DNA of 64,000 bases, from positions 1 through 64,000 of the forward strand of contig JAQTUQ010000001.1 in assembly GCA_028707255.1 (NCBI GenBank), written 5' to 3'. Position numbers and translations under genes: made by a program. This DNA comes from Dehalococcoidales bacterium (GTDB lineage Bacteria; Chloroflexota; Dehalococcoidia; Dehalococcoidales; UBA5627). The notes beneath the pieces are model-generated. The model had not been told where the DNA came from. It ran no database searches and was given only the letters and a program-made list of their open reading frames with translations. Below are positions 16,422-25,184 of the stretch, in pieces. Within the stretch, counting starts at the first letter, position 1. Every line of letters starts with the position of its first letter.

Positions 16422-18128
16422 ATGTTTAAGAGTATGGCTGATTTAATATCGGTAGCCAAAGGTGATATGCCCGGCGATTTGTTAATTTCCAATGCAAAAA
16501 TAGTAAATGTTTTTTCGGGTGAAATAGAATATGGCAATGTGGTTATCTATAAAGGCAGGATAGCCGGCATAGGCGACTACCCCAAAGCTAAAAAGGTAAT
16601 AGACCTCAATGGGAAGTACCTGGCACCCGGTTTAATAAACGGGCATACCCACATCGAAAGCTCTATGCTGGATATCGGTCAGTATGCCCGGGCTGTAGTT
16701 TCAAGAGGTACGCTGGCGGTTATTACCGATTTGCATGAACTTACCAACGTTTGCGGTTTGGATGCTATTCGCTATATTCTCGGTGGAGTTAAAAAACTGC
16801 CGCTGGATTTATTTCTCATGGCTCCTTCCTGTGTTCCGGCAACAAATATGGAAACCTCAGGAGCTAATATCACATCGACAGAACTGCGCCGGATTATGCA
16901 CTGGAAGAATGTTATCGGACTGGGTGAGATGATGAACTTTCCGGGCGTTATTTACAAGGATAGTAACGTTCTGGATAAAATAAGTTTATACCAGGATACG
17001 ATAACAGACGGACATGCCCCCGGTTTATCCGGCAAGGATTTAAATGCCTATATATCGGCCGGCATCTACTCCGACCATGAGTGTGTATCTTTACATGAAG
17101 CTGAAGAAAAGCTTAAGAATGGGATGCACATAATGATAAGAGAGGGTTCCTCGGAAAAGAACCTGAAAGAACTGCTGCCCCTGGTAACGGACAAGACTTA
17201 TAAAAGATGTATGTTTGTAGTCGATGACCGCAGTTGTTCCGACCTGTTAAATGATGGCGATATCGACGCCGTGGTACGCAAGGCAATAAGTTTGGGGCTG
17301 GAACCGGTAAGGGCAATTCAACTGGCAACCATCAATACCGCCGAATACTTCGGGCTTAAGCGAATGGGAGCAATAGCCCCCGGATACATGGCCAATCTAA
17401 TCACTTTTAACAAATTAGCCGAGCTGGATATCGACATGGTTTTCTATAAAGGGAAACAGGTCGCCGGAAACAGAAATGCCTTATTCGATATCGAACCGTC
17501 CGAAGCTAACCGCCCGATAAATTCAGTTAGCATAAAACCGTTCAAAGCGACAGACCTGAAGCTGAAAGCCAAAGGCGATACCAGCCTTGTAATCGAAATT
17601 GTTCCAGGACAAATCGTCACCAAAAAGAGAACGGAAAAGGTTCCGGTTAAAGATGGATATATTTGCACCGATATCGGAAGGGATATTTTAAAACTGGTGG
17701 TGATGGAAAGACATCATGCCAGTGGAAATATCGGCAAGGGACTTATTAAAGGTTTAGGTTTGAAGAGGGGAGCGCTAGCATCTTCGGTAGGCCACGATTC
17801 CCATAATATTATCGCTGCCGGAACTAACGATGATGACATTTATATAGCTATTAAAGAGATAGAAAGGTTGCAGGGAGGGTTAGCGGTAGTTGCCGGTGGC
17901 AAGGTGCTGGGCAATCTGCAATTATCTATCGGCGGCTTAATGTCCGTAGAACCATTGGAAACCGTATCGGACAAACTGCAGAATCTGAAGAAAATTGCCG
18001 CTAAACTGGGAGCGACACTGCCTGATTCTTTTGCCACGCTTTCTTTTATGGCCTTGCCTGTCATCCCTGAACTCAGGTTAACTGATTTGGGATTGGTAGA
18101 CGTTACTCAATTCAAGATAGTGGAATAA
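16422..18128 (+). CDS. ade: Adenine deaminase
   Basis: This 568-residue amidohydrolase converts adenine to hypoxanthine and ammonia. Family features are the metal-binding PGLINGHTHIESSML near residue 67, TDLHELTNVCG, GLGEMMNFPGVI, and ITDGHAPGLSGKDLNAY. The C-terminal substrate domain has VGHDSHNIIAAGTND and GGLAVVAGGKVLG, as in AdeC/YicP. Length and layout are normal. The Pro in the usual DPHE turn is replaced (TDLHE), a minor change. It is co-transcribed with hpt and completes the MTA/SAH to IMP salvage path with mtnN. Confidence 0.93.
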   Translation: MFKSMADLISVAKGDMPGDLLISNAKIVNVFSGEIEYGNVVIYKGRIAGIGDYPKAKKVIDLNGKYLAPGLINGHTHIESSMLDIGQYARAVVSRGTLAVITDLHELTNVCGLDAIRYILGGVKKLPLDLFLMAPSCVPATNMETSGANITSTELRRIMHWKNVIGLGEMMNFPGVIYKDSNVLDKISLYQDTITDGHAPGLSGKDLNAYISAGIYSDHECVSLHEAEEKLKNGMHIMIREGSSEKNLKELLPLVTDKTYKRCMFVVDDRSCSDLLNDGDIDAVVRKAISLGLEPVRAIQLATINTAEYFGLKRMGAIAPGYMANLITFNKLAELDIDMVFYKGKQVAGNRNALFDIEPSEANRPINSVSIKPFKATDLKLKAKGDTSLVIEIVPGQIVTKKRTEKVPVKDGYICTDIGRDILKLVVMERHHASGNIGKGLIKGLGLKRGALASSVGHDSHNIIAAGTNDDDIYIAIKEIERLQGGLAVVAGGKVLGNLQLSIGGLMSVEPLETVSDKLQNLKKIAAKLGATLPDSFATLSFMALPVIPELRLTDLGLVDVTQFKIVE

Positions 18129-18184
18129 ACAGTTCTTTTGGTTTTTATATCTGCTCGCGATTTGGCATATCCCTGTTTAATTAT

Positions 18185-18934
18185 TCAGCTCCCCTTGCCG
18201 GAAAGCACGATGTTCTGACGGGTCAGCATACGCATCATAAAGAGAGCGACTATCCAGATGATGACTGCCCCTGCCGTATACCACCAGACAAAAGCCCACG
18301 AGGTCATATCTATCGTGCCGGTAGCCAGGCCGGCCGGAATGCCTATCATCAGCCCGAAACCGACGAGGAACGACGGAGCAATCGCCACATCCGGGTTGCC
18401 GGCCAGAGAGAACAGCACAATAAAAGCGAGTACGGCAAAAAAGAGGAGAGGATTGCTTAAGAAACCAACAACAATAGCCTGTTCCGGAAAGATAAAAGTG
18501 TTCCACCCCGGCAAAACCACCGCCAGATTTATCACAAGGAGGACTATTAAAGCAGCAGCCAGTGAAATTATAAAACCGGGAATAAGAACAGCCAGACACT
18601 TACCAATCCATAATGTTTTAGGCCCCAGCGGTGTTGCCATCAGGCATTCGATAACGCCGTCCACCTTTTCCTTTGTAATCTGCAGACCGGAAAATCCCCA
18701 TACAAATGCCAGCAGTATCAACAGGGTAATAAAATACAGCACCAGACCGATGATAAACTCCACCACAGGAAAGGCTTCCGCTAAACCGTACCACTGCTGA
18801 AGACGCAGCGCAACAGAAATACCCACTGCAACGCCAATGGTAATGATAATTGCTATAATCAACATAATCCGGAAAGCGGTCGTTGCCACCATTTCTCTAT
18901 AATCACGTTTAATAACCAGCAATAATTTTTTCAA
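18185..18934 (-). CDS. ABC-2 type exporter permease (second)
   Basis: The 249-residue membrane protein has six hydrophobic helices and the ABC-2 signature region ITKEKVDGVIECLMATPLGPKTLWIGKCLA, in which the permease contacts its ATPase. Similar features in the adjacent gene (EKAGGNIQALLATPIS) show the two permeases are paralogues that likely form a heterodimer. It lies 9 bp after the first permease gene. The substrate (drug, lipid, peptide or Cu-related) cannot be deduced. Confidence 0.85.
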   Translation of the reverse strand: MKKLLLVIKRDYREMVATTAFRIMLIIAIIITIGVAVGISVALRLQQWYGLAEAFPVVEFIIGLVLYFITLLILLAFVWGFSGLQITKEKVDGVIECLMATPLGPKTLWIGKCLAVLIPGFIISLAAALIVLLVINLAVVLPGWNTFIFPEQAIVVGFLSNPLLFFAVLAFIVLFSLAGNPDVAIAPSFLVGFGLMIGIPAGLATGTIDMTSWAFVWWYTAGAVIIWIVALFMMRMLTRQNIVLSGKGS

Positions 18935-18943
18935 CTTTTGCCT

Positions 18944-19684
18944 CTAAAGAGAAAACATTATCTTTTCAGCTGTCAGATTACGAACCAAGAGAGAGATTCC
19001 GATAACGGTAACAGCTGTCGTTCCCAGTAAAATAATTGCAAATAGCCACGAACTTGCACCCAGCGAAGAACGGACGGCAAGCTGAATCATTACATTAGCC
19101 ATCACCGGCAGGAATATCTGTCCGATTACATTCGCCGTTACCGGTTTGCCAACCAGTCCGATGATGTGCACAAACATTGTTACGGCTAAATACAAGAGCG
19201 GTACTGCTAAAAGATTGCTGACAAACATCCATGGAGTGAAGACGAACCCGGTATCACCGGCAAAATAGATTATATTCAGAACCAGGAACGCTGCTACAGT
19301 CATAATAAAGTTGAATATCAGCCCGGGTAAAAATACTGCCAGGCTTTTTCCCAGCCACATTTCCTTCGTAGATATGGGAGTTGCCAGCAAAGCCTGAATA
19401 TTACCACCGGCCTTTTCCCTTACTAGGGATTGATAGGAAAATACACTTGCATAGATACCTATCGATATAAAACTGGCACAAAAAAGAGTCAACCCAATGG
19501 CGTTCTCCAGAACGGACATATCAGGCACTGCTTTCTCCATTTCCGGATTCAGAATCAGTGCCGCCAGAATTACTATAGTTCCGGCTACACAGATAAATAT
19601 TATGGTCAAGGTAATGATTGCAGTGGATATCATCCGCAACTGGTTTTTTATGGCGAACTTCATAACCAGCAGGGTGTTGCTCAT
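18944..19684 (-). CDS. ABC-2 type exporter permease (first)
   Basis: The 246-residue protein has six hydrophobic helices. Its cytoplasmic coupling segment EKAGGNIQALLATPISTKEMWLGK is typical of ABC-2 exporters. The start overlaps the ATPase gene by 4 bp (ATGA), which couples translation. With the second permease and the ATPase it forms an export complex under an AbrB-like regulator. Confidence 0.85.
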   Translation of the reverse strand: MSNTLLVMKFAIKNQLRMISTAIITLTIIFICVAGTIVILAALILNPEMEKAVPDMSVLENAIGLTLFCASFISIGIYASVFSYQSLVREKAGGNIQALLATPISTKEMWLGKSLAVFLPGLIFNFIMTVAAFLVLNIIYFAGDTGFVFTPWMFVSNLLAVPLLYLAVTMFVHIIGLVGKPVTANVIGQIFLPVMANVMIQLAVRSSLGASSWLFAIILLGTTAVTVIGISLLVRNLTAEKIMFSL

Positions 19685-20610
19685 ACCGTTTCCGCCTCTT
19701 TCAGAATAGTGGAATACATCTCTTCCAGTGAGGCTTCGCGCCTGCCGACTTTTTCTATTTTCACACCCTGCCCGGCAAGATAATTGATGATATCGGAGAC
19801 TTCGGCAGCCCCTTCACCGCTTTCGAAAAAGAAATTATTCGAGCTGTAATCAAAGAAACCCAATCGGTTTTGTTGTTTCAGATTATCGATAAGAGATTCC
19901 GATATATCGCTGCTGACTTCGACCACAATACTGCTCCTGCCCATCTTCTGCCGCAGGTCTTTCAGTTCCCCGTACATCTTTATTTCTCCGCGGTCTATAA
20001 GGGCGATACGGTTGCAGATGCGCTGCACTTCATCCAGATTGTGGGAGCTTAAAAGCACTGTTTTCTTTTCCACCCGCGCAATATCCAAAAGAATTTTCCT
20101 GATTTCGATTTGCCCAGTCGGGTCGACACCGGCAGTCGGTTCATCGAGGATGAGAACCTCGGGATTATGTACCATAGCACGCGCCAGCGAAAGCCGCTGC
20201 CGCATGCCCTTGGAATAAGTACCGGCGCGGTCGTCGGCACGGTCTGAAAGCCCTACCATTTCAAGAACTTTGCTGATACGTGCCGCAGAGTCGGGAACGT
20301 CATAAATTTCGGCATAATACTGCAGGTTTTCCACCGCCGTCATGGTGTTGTAAAGACCGTCCGGGTCGAGTGCAAAACCGATTTTCATGCGGGTAGAGGC
20401 GAGGCGGATATCCTGTCCGAGAACATTAATATTGCCGGAATCCGCCTCTAAAAGACCGAGTATGATGCGGATTGTAGTGGTCTTGCCGGCACCGTTAGGA
20501 CCGAGGTAGCCGAAGATATCACCTGTTTGGACATCGAGGGTGACATTTTTAAGCACCTGACGTTTCCCGAGCTTTTTACTGACGTTTTGGATATGTATTG
20601 CTGTATTCAT
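19681..20610 (-). CDS. ABC-2 exporter ATPase
   Basis: The 309-residue ATPase is of the CcmA/DrrA type. It has Walker [11 protein letters not shown] near residue 38, a signature with a degenerate first position (YSKGMRQRLSL), Walker B VLILDEPTAGVDP, and the switch His in LLSSHNLDEVQ. The C-terminal domain of about 80 residues after the ABC fold is the usual DUF4162-like regulatory tail. It is encoded between the AbrB-like gene and the two permease genes on the minus strand. Confidence 0.9.
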   Translation of the reverse strand: MNTAIHIQNVSKKLGKRQVLKNVTLDVQTGDIFGYLGPNGAGKTTTIRIILGLLEADSGNINVLGQDIRLASTRMKIGFALDPDGLYNTMTAVENLQYYAEIYDVPDSAARISKVLEMVGLSDRADDRAGTYSKGMRQRLSLARAMVHNPEVLILDEPTAGVDPTGQIEIRKILLDIARVEKKTVLLSSHNLDEVQRICNRIALIDRGEIKMYGELKDLRQKMGRSSIVVEVSSDISESLIDNLKQQNRLGFFDYSSNNFFFESGEGAAEVSDIINYLAGQGVKIEKVGRREASLEEMYSTILKEAETV

Positions 20611-20648
20611 TTTTAAACCTCGTTCTGGTAACGTTTACCGAAGACGGA

Positions 20649-20906
20649 TCATCCGTTTTTTTTCTTCATGCCGGCTGCAATATTGCGGAAATACTCAGCG
20701 CTGCCTTGCATATTCTTTTCCAGGATATCGAAGGTAGCTATCCACAAACCCATTTTCATATCGCCGAAGACCAGTATCTTAGCACCGCCATCGATATTAA
20801 AATCCTTGCGCGCCTCGGCAGGAATCACTATCTGTCCTCTTTCGCTGACCGTGACCGAACCGTAGAATTTCTTGCCCTCGGGAGCCTCTGAATTTATATC
20901 TTTCAT
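20649..20906 (-). CDS. AbrB/SpoVT-type DNA-binding protein
   Basis: The 85-residue protein has a swapped-hairpin AbrB domain: VTVSERGQIVIPAEARKDF, then DGGAKILVFGD. The C-terminal 35 residues are helical and end in a basic KKKNG tail. The Shine-Dalgarno AAGGA is at 20916-20920 on the minus strand. It is the first gene of the exporter unit, lies 38 bp upstream of the ATPase gene, and is preceded by an 18-bp inverted repeat. Likely role: autoregulated repressor of the exporter operon. Confidence 0.88.
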   Translation of the reverse strand: MKDINSEAPEGKKFYGSVTVSERGQIVIPAEARKDFNIDGGAKILVFGDMKMGLWIATFDILEKNMQGSAEYFRNIAAGMKKKNG

Positions 20907-20934
20907 AACTTGTATTCCTTGTATATTTTATTTG

Positions 20935-20952
20935 TATGATTTACAAATCATA
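20935..20952. promoter_or_regulatory. Inverted repeat upstream of the AbrB-like gene
   Basis: TATGATTT, spacer AC, then AAATCATA form a perfect 8-bp dyad 29 bp upstream of the start codon. The position suits an autoregulatory operator for the AbrB-like protein. Confidence 0.5.
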
Positions 20953-21131
20953 TTTTACTATTTTTTCTTATTTTGTCAATAGCTGTCCCCTGTGTTGGGA
21001 ATACTCACATTTCAGGCTTTATACTTATGCCTGTTTATCTGATTAACATTTCGGTGTTATAATTATTACTTCTTATTACTTCAGACCGATGCCCGTATGT
21101 GCATATTTAATAAGAAGGCAACCGATAATAA

Positions 21132-21845
21132 TTGAGGTTAAAACGTAAAATTAAAAAAACATTGCTGTTTGCGCTAAAAAAATCGATACCGATAGCCTTC
21201 GGCTATATATTCCTGGGTATTGCCTTCGGTGTGCTCCTTCAAGAAGCCGGCTATGGAGTGCTCTGGGCATTCGGGGGCAGTTTATTCATTTATGCCGGGT
21301 CGATGCAGTTTGTCATGATTCCGCTTTTAATCGCAGGCGCGCCGCTTGTAACGGTAGCTGTAATGACGTTTTTGATAAACTCAAGGCATATTTTTTACGG
21401 GCTGGGGTTTATCGATACATTCCGCAGAATGGGGTTTAAATACCCCTATATGGTATTGTCTTTAACTGATGAAACATACGCTGTGCTGAGCACCTGCAAA
21501 TACCCTGCCGACGTGGATAAAGACCGGGCGATGTTTTTTATTGCTTTATTCAATCACTGCTGGTGGATTACGGGTTCCGTGCTCGGTGTCATGGTTGGCA
21601 CAATGATACCATTCGACCTCACGGGTATCGATTTCTGTATGACAGCTCTTTTTGTCGTCCTGTTCATCAACCAGATGAAACAGTCCGCTTCGCGCATTCC
21701 CGCCTTCATCGGGTTCTGTTCTTCGATATTTTTCCTCCTGTTACTCGGACCCGCCAATTTTATCTTGCCGTCATTGTCTTTTACCGTATTAATTCTGGCA
21801 ATACTGAAAGAACGCCTTGAAAAAATGGAAGCAGGTGTTGCCTGA
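21132..21845 (+). CDS. azlC: AzlC-family branched-chain amino acid exporter, large subunit
   Basis: The 237-residue membrane protein has AzlC signatures: IPIAFGYIFLGIAFGVLLQ near residue 20, then GSLFIYAGSMQFVM and FLINSRHIFYGL. With the small AzlD subunit it exports branched-chain amino acids or analogues. The start is TTG at 21132; the nearest purine-rich stretch (AAGAAGG) is about 14 bases upstream, so the exact start is somewhat uncertain. The stop overlaps the azlD start by one base (TGATG). Confidence 0.9.
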   Translation: MRLKRKIKKTLLFALKKSIPIAFGYIFLGIAFGVLLQEAGYGVLWAFGGSLFIYAGSMQFVMIPLLIAGAPLVTVAVMTFLINSRHIFYGLGFIDTFRRMGFKYPYMVLSLTDETYAVLSTCKYPADVDKDRAMFFIALFNHCWWITGSVLGVMVGTMIPFDLTGIDFCMTALFVVLFINQMKQSASRIPAFIGFCSSIFFLLLLGPANFILPSLSFTVLILAILKERLEKMEAGVA

Positions 21846-22183
21846 TGGCTATCGGTGTTTGGGACGCTATCGCCATTTTTGCCGTAATTGCGGTGGTGAC
21901 CTGGATAACCAGGGCATTGCCTTTTGCGCTATTCGGCAACAAAAAAGCAGTCCCCAAATTAATAAGCTATCTGGGTAAAGTGCTGCCAGGAGCAATTATG
22001 GCGACTCTCGTAATCTACTGCCTGAGGTTAATCGACCTCACTGAGTTCCCGTTCGGGCTGGCGGAACTGCTTTCCGTTATTGTTGTCGCCGCAATTCACA
22101 TTTGGAAGAGAAATATCTTCTGGAGTATTAGCAGCGGAACGTTGTGCTATATGATTTTAATCAGGACGGTTTTCGCTTTATAG
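21845..22183 (+). CDS. azlD: AzlD-family small subunit
   Basis: The 112-residue protein has four hydrophobic segments and the AzlD pattern TWITRALPFALFGNKKAVPKL followed by LGKVLPGAIMATLVIYCL. It is translationally coupled to azlC. The C-terminus GTLCYMILIRTVF is typical of the family. Confidence 0.9.
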   Translation: MAIGVWDAIAIFAVIAVVTWITRALPFALFGNKKAVPKLISYLGKVLPGAIMATLVIYCLRLIDLTEFPFGLAELLSVIVVAAIHIWKRNIFWSISSGTLCYMILIRTVFAL

Positions 22184-22228
22184 ACTCATATAAAATCCGA
22201 ATACCGCGAATTGCAGTGAAAGGCCGAT

Positions 22229-23056
22229 TTACAGAACCTGGCATTTCTCGCAGTAATATACACTGCCGCCCATGTAAGCCTCTTTCCTGATTACCGTACC
22301 GCATAACGGACAGGATTTACCTACCGTATTTTTGCTAAGGATTGATTGATAGCCGCCCGCATTTCCGAATATATCGGTTTCGGTATCCCTGCCTCCCTGC
22401 TGCACCATTGAGGAAAGGGTATTTTTTATGGAATTGAAAAGGGCTTCTTTATCCTGCGCTGAAAGCGTATTCGCTTTCTTTTTGGGATGCATTTGGGCGT
22501 TGAAGAGGATATCCTGCAGGACACCGTTACCCAGCCCGGGGATTCTCTGTTCGGTGGCAATCAGAGCTTTCAGACTTAATTTCTGAAGCTCGGGGGGAGA
22601 AATCAACGCATCGAAATACTTTTTATCGAATGCCGCAGACAAAGGCGACGGTTTTTCCTTCGCCGCCCTATAATAAATATTATTCAACTCTCCATCGGGA
22701 AAGGCGCCCATGCCGCCGTACATCTGAACAACAAGGCTCAGGGCACTCCCGTCTTCGAATTCGATCAGCATCTGGTGCCTGGGGGGGCGGGGTTCCCCTT
22801 TTTTATGCATTCTGACGATTACCCCGTCGTTGAACAGGATATTCATATTTCCGGCTTTGATTTCAACAAAACCGCCGAAGGCTTCGGCTTTTCCGACGGT
22901 TTTCCCCGCCAGCAGAGTTGAATAGCCTTCCTTATCGCCGTAGAACCATGCCAGCTTGTGAGGGGTATACGCGGCTGTTACGCCGGCAATCAGCCTGCCG
23001 GATAAGTTCCTGTCAATCTGTTCGGAGATGGTTAAAGCTTCCGGTAACTCTATCAT
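22229..23056 (-). CDS. Fpg/Nei-family DNA glycosylase lacking the N-terminal proline
   Basis: The 275-residue protein has the overall Fpg/Nei layout: an N-terminal beta sandwich, the helix-two-turn-helix region QRIPGLGNGVLQDILFNAQMHP, and a C-terminal zinc finger with CPLCGTVI and CEKCQ. In Fpg and Nei, Met1 is removed and Pro2 becomes the Schiff-base nucleophile with Glu3 beside it. Here the sequence starts MIELPEA, so Pro is replaced by Ile while the Glu stays. Upstream purines support this ATG. Proteins starting this way form a recognisable subgroup in anaerobes. The lyase chemistry may be lost or changed. Confidence 0.85.
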   Translation of the reverse strand: MIELPEALTISEQIDRNLSGRLIAGVTAAYTPHKLAWFYGDKEGYSTLLAGKTVGKAEAFGGFVEIKAGNMNILFNDGVIVRMHKKGEPRPPRHQMLIEFEDGSALSLVVQMYGGMGAFPDGELNNIYYRAAKEKPSPLSAAFDKKYFDALISPPELQKLSLKALIATEQRIPGLGNGVLQDILFNAQMHPKKKANTLSAQDKEALFNSIKNTLSSMVQQGGRDTETDIFGNAGGYQSILSKNTVGKSCPLCGTVIRKEAYMGGSVYYCEKCQVL

Positions 23057-23214
23057 GTGTGCCTCCTCAGTAATGATTTACCTGCTGTTACAAATGATAA
23101 TACAGTTTTTATTCAGTGTCACTATGGCTTGACCGATTATTACAAAATATAGAGATATGACAATAAACCGTGAATAAAAGGATTTAAATTGACGAAAGTT
23201 TTTTAGAAAAGCAG

Positions 23215-23772
23215 CTATTTCCGGCCGTTACTCAGATTTTTTATTTCATCAGCCATCTCTTCCCCCAGGTAATACCTGAGTTCAGGCATGATTGCATCGA
23301 CGACGGAATCCCCGCTTTGCTTGCAGGGGAGCTCACTTAAAAAATCGGACAGCAACAGATAATCCTTATCCCAGGTAATCGGAAATAGAAAGCAAACCAT
23401 CGGTTTGATAAGATGCGGGTCGAAGCCCTTTTCCAACGCCATTGTGTGCAGCAGGCAGCCGCGCGCATTGTTATTGTGGAAAACGCAGAATCCGTTAACA
23501 GGCTTGCTGCGCCTGTAATATTTTGAAGGATAATCCACATCGGCGATGACTTTATCGGTGAACCATTTCGATGAACTTATCCCCAGTCGCTTTTCCAGCT
23601 CGCTTTTATAAGACATAATGCGGTCTATCTCGGCGATATCGACGGAACAACCGTGGGCACAGCAACAATCCTTACAGTTATAATCCATGCAGCGGGCAAA
23701 ACAACGTGCGGCGAAGATACCTTCGTCTACCTTGTGTATCGTCAGCGTTTTCGATTTTGAATTCAGAGACAG
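23215..23772 (-). CDS. YkgJ/DUF3109-like cysteine-cluster protein, probable CTG start
   Basis: The core (from ATG 23688) has 157 residues with CKDCCCAHGCSVDIAEI and later CVFH, CLLH and CFLFP, a CxxCxxC-type metal cluster of unknown function. The frame stays open upstream of that ATG and continues in family style (KVDEGIFAARCFARCMDYN), adding two conserved Cys. No ATG, GTG or TTG occurs in this extension. AGAGGTGG (23790-23783) sits 10 bases before a CTG at 23772, so I place the start there. The protein would then be 185 residues. Confidence 0.65.
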   Translation of the reverse strand: MSLNSKSKTLTIHKVDEGIFAARCFARCMDYNCKDCCCAHGCSVDIAEIDRIMSYKSELEKRLGISSSKWFTDKVIADVDYPSKYYRRSKPVNGFCVFHNNNARGCLLHTMALEKGFDPHLIKPMVCFLFPITWDKDYLLLSDFLSELPCKQSGDSVVDAIMPELRYYLGEEMADEIKNLSNGRK

Positions 23773-23867
23773 CGTATTATTACCACCTCTGATATATAAT
23801 ATAGCACTATTTTAAATAAGAGTGTTAGCGGGTTCAAAAGAAGTTTTCCAAAAAGAGGATAACAAAA

Positions 23868-24677
23868 TTACGTTTTTCTTCCAATAGCTTTAAAAAAGGT
23901 ATAGTTAAAAGTGCCGTTTGCTTCGGCGGCGCGTTTAAGGTCGGCGATGCCGAGATTCCAATCCGCTTCGGTGATTAAGTGATTGGCAATTGCCTGTTCT
24001 TTCACCCCTTCTACCATGGCAATAAAGGTTTTTCTGGTAAAACCGTCGACCATTTCGGGGCGGGAGGCGTCGGCGTATACTACTCTCGGAGAAACATGGA
24101 CGTCATCGAATCCGGCAGCGGACAGCAGGGGATAGAGTTCACGGCCGATAAGCGAATTGCCTCCCATCTGCGCTTGCAGGTCGATAAGACACTGTATTGC
24201 AGCTTGAGCGAAAGGGCTGCGCGGGTGGTAATAAGCGGAGCCGTGGTCTCCCTCGATTACTGTAATCGTACCGCCATTTTTAAGCACCCTTTTCAACGAT
24301 TCGAGCGCCTGCATCGGTTTTTCGAGGTGTTCCAACACAAAGCAGATAAATATATGGTCGAATGATTCATCCTCGAAAGGGAGAGCAAATACATCGGCAT
24401 GCTGAAAATAGACGTTATCTATATTCGCTTTTTCTATTCTTTTCCGCGCCTCCCGCAGCGAGTCTTCCGAAATATCGACGGATATAAAGCTGCAAGCGGG
24501 ATTTCGAGGAGCGATAATAACGGTTTGCGCTCCGGTTCCGCATCCGGCTTCCAGTACCAGTCCGGAGGGTCTAAAAATCGAATCGCAATGAAGGAGTTGA
24601 CTTAAAGTACATGCCTGGTCGCAAAGCCGCCGGGATTCTACTTCAGAATAACCGTGAACGTATTCTTTTTCTTTCAT
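23868..24677 (-). CDS. Class I SAM-dependent methyltransferase
   Basis: The 269-residue protein has motif I LEAGCGTGAQTV near residue 42, motif II acidic FISVDIS, ADVFALPFEDESFDHIF (motif III/IV region), and LKRVLKNGGTITVIEGDH. The layout matches UbiE/Methyltransf_25-type small-molecule methyltransferases. The C-terminal 100 residues or so probably bind the acceptor. It is a single gene with no informative neighbours. The substrate is unknown. Confidence 0.85.
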   Translation of the reverse strand: MKEKEYVHGYSEVESRRLCDQACTLSQLLHCDSIFRPSGLVLEAGCGTGAQTVIIAPRNPACSFISVDISEDSLREARKRIEKANIDNVYFQHADVFALPFEDESFDHIFICFVLEHLEKPMQALESLKRVLKNGGTITVIEGDHGSAYYHPRSPFAQAAIQCLIDLQAQMGGNSLIGRELYPLLSAAGFDDVHVSPRVVYADASRPEMVDGFTRKTFIAMVEGVKEQAIANHLITEADWNLGIADLKRAAEANGTFNYTFFKAIGRKT

Positions 24678-24736
24678 GGATATTATGATAGCAGAGGAAA
24701 AACTTTTTATAAAGATAAAAAGCGATTTTTATCCCT

Positions 24737-25078
24737 CTAGCTTCTGTGCCTGTATTTATTACAGGAAGGAGTGTCATTGGCCGGGGAAAGCGGCAGGGCT
24801 TCGATAACACCGATAACGCGGTCGCCTAACGATTTACCGTTGAGATTGAGGATTGCAGCCTCACCCTGGGTTCTTTCTTCCATCTTTATATAGGCATATC
24901 TTCGAGATTGGCCGCTGCCTATATATTCATCGTTCATTATACTTACATCAATCACCTGTCCGAAAGCCGAAAATACCCGCTTCAACTCAAATTCGGTAAC
25001 AGTCAATGCCAGATTGCCCACATATAAATTAATCCTGTTTGACCTTCGGGGGGAATCCATTAATTGACGTCTCATCAT
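24737..25078 (-). CDS. RNA-binding protein with one RRM
   Basis: The 113-residue protein has a single RNA recognition motif. RNP2 is INLYVGNLAL at about residues 17-26 and RNP1 is RRYAYIKME at about 63-71. Small single-RRM proteins of this sort are known in cyanobacteria and several other phyla, often cold-induced. AAAGGAG lies just upstream of two tandem ATGs (25078 and 25075). It is followed upstream by the zinc-ribbon gene on the same strand but separated from it by a terminator hairpin. Confidence 0.88.
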   Translation of the reverse strand: MMRRQLMDSPRRSNRINLYVGNLALTVTEFELKRVFSAFGQVIDVSIMNDEYIGSGQSRRYAYIKMEERTQGEAAILNLNGKSLGDRVIGVIEALPLSPANDTPSCNKYRHRS

Positions 25079-25132
25079 CAGGCTCCTTTGTATTACCTTT
25101 TAGCCGGTACTGTTTGATGTTGGCATAAAAAC

Positions 25133-25161
25133 AAAAATGGGCTGGAACCCAGCCCATTTTT
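25133..25161 (-). terminator. Strong hairpin terminator
   Basis: A 13-bp perfect stem (25133-25145 with 25149-25161) closes a 3-base loop. Reading the minus strand it is followed by TTTTTGTTTTTA, so it ends the zinc-ribbon gene transcript. Plus-strand reading also ends in T6. Confidence 0.85.
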
Positions 25162-25184
25162 TAATCTCTTTTAAACTGACAAGT

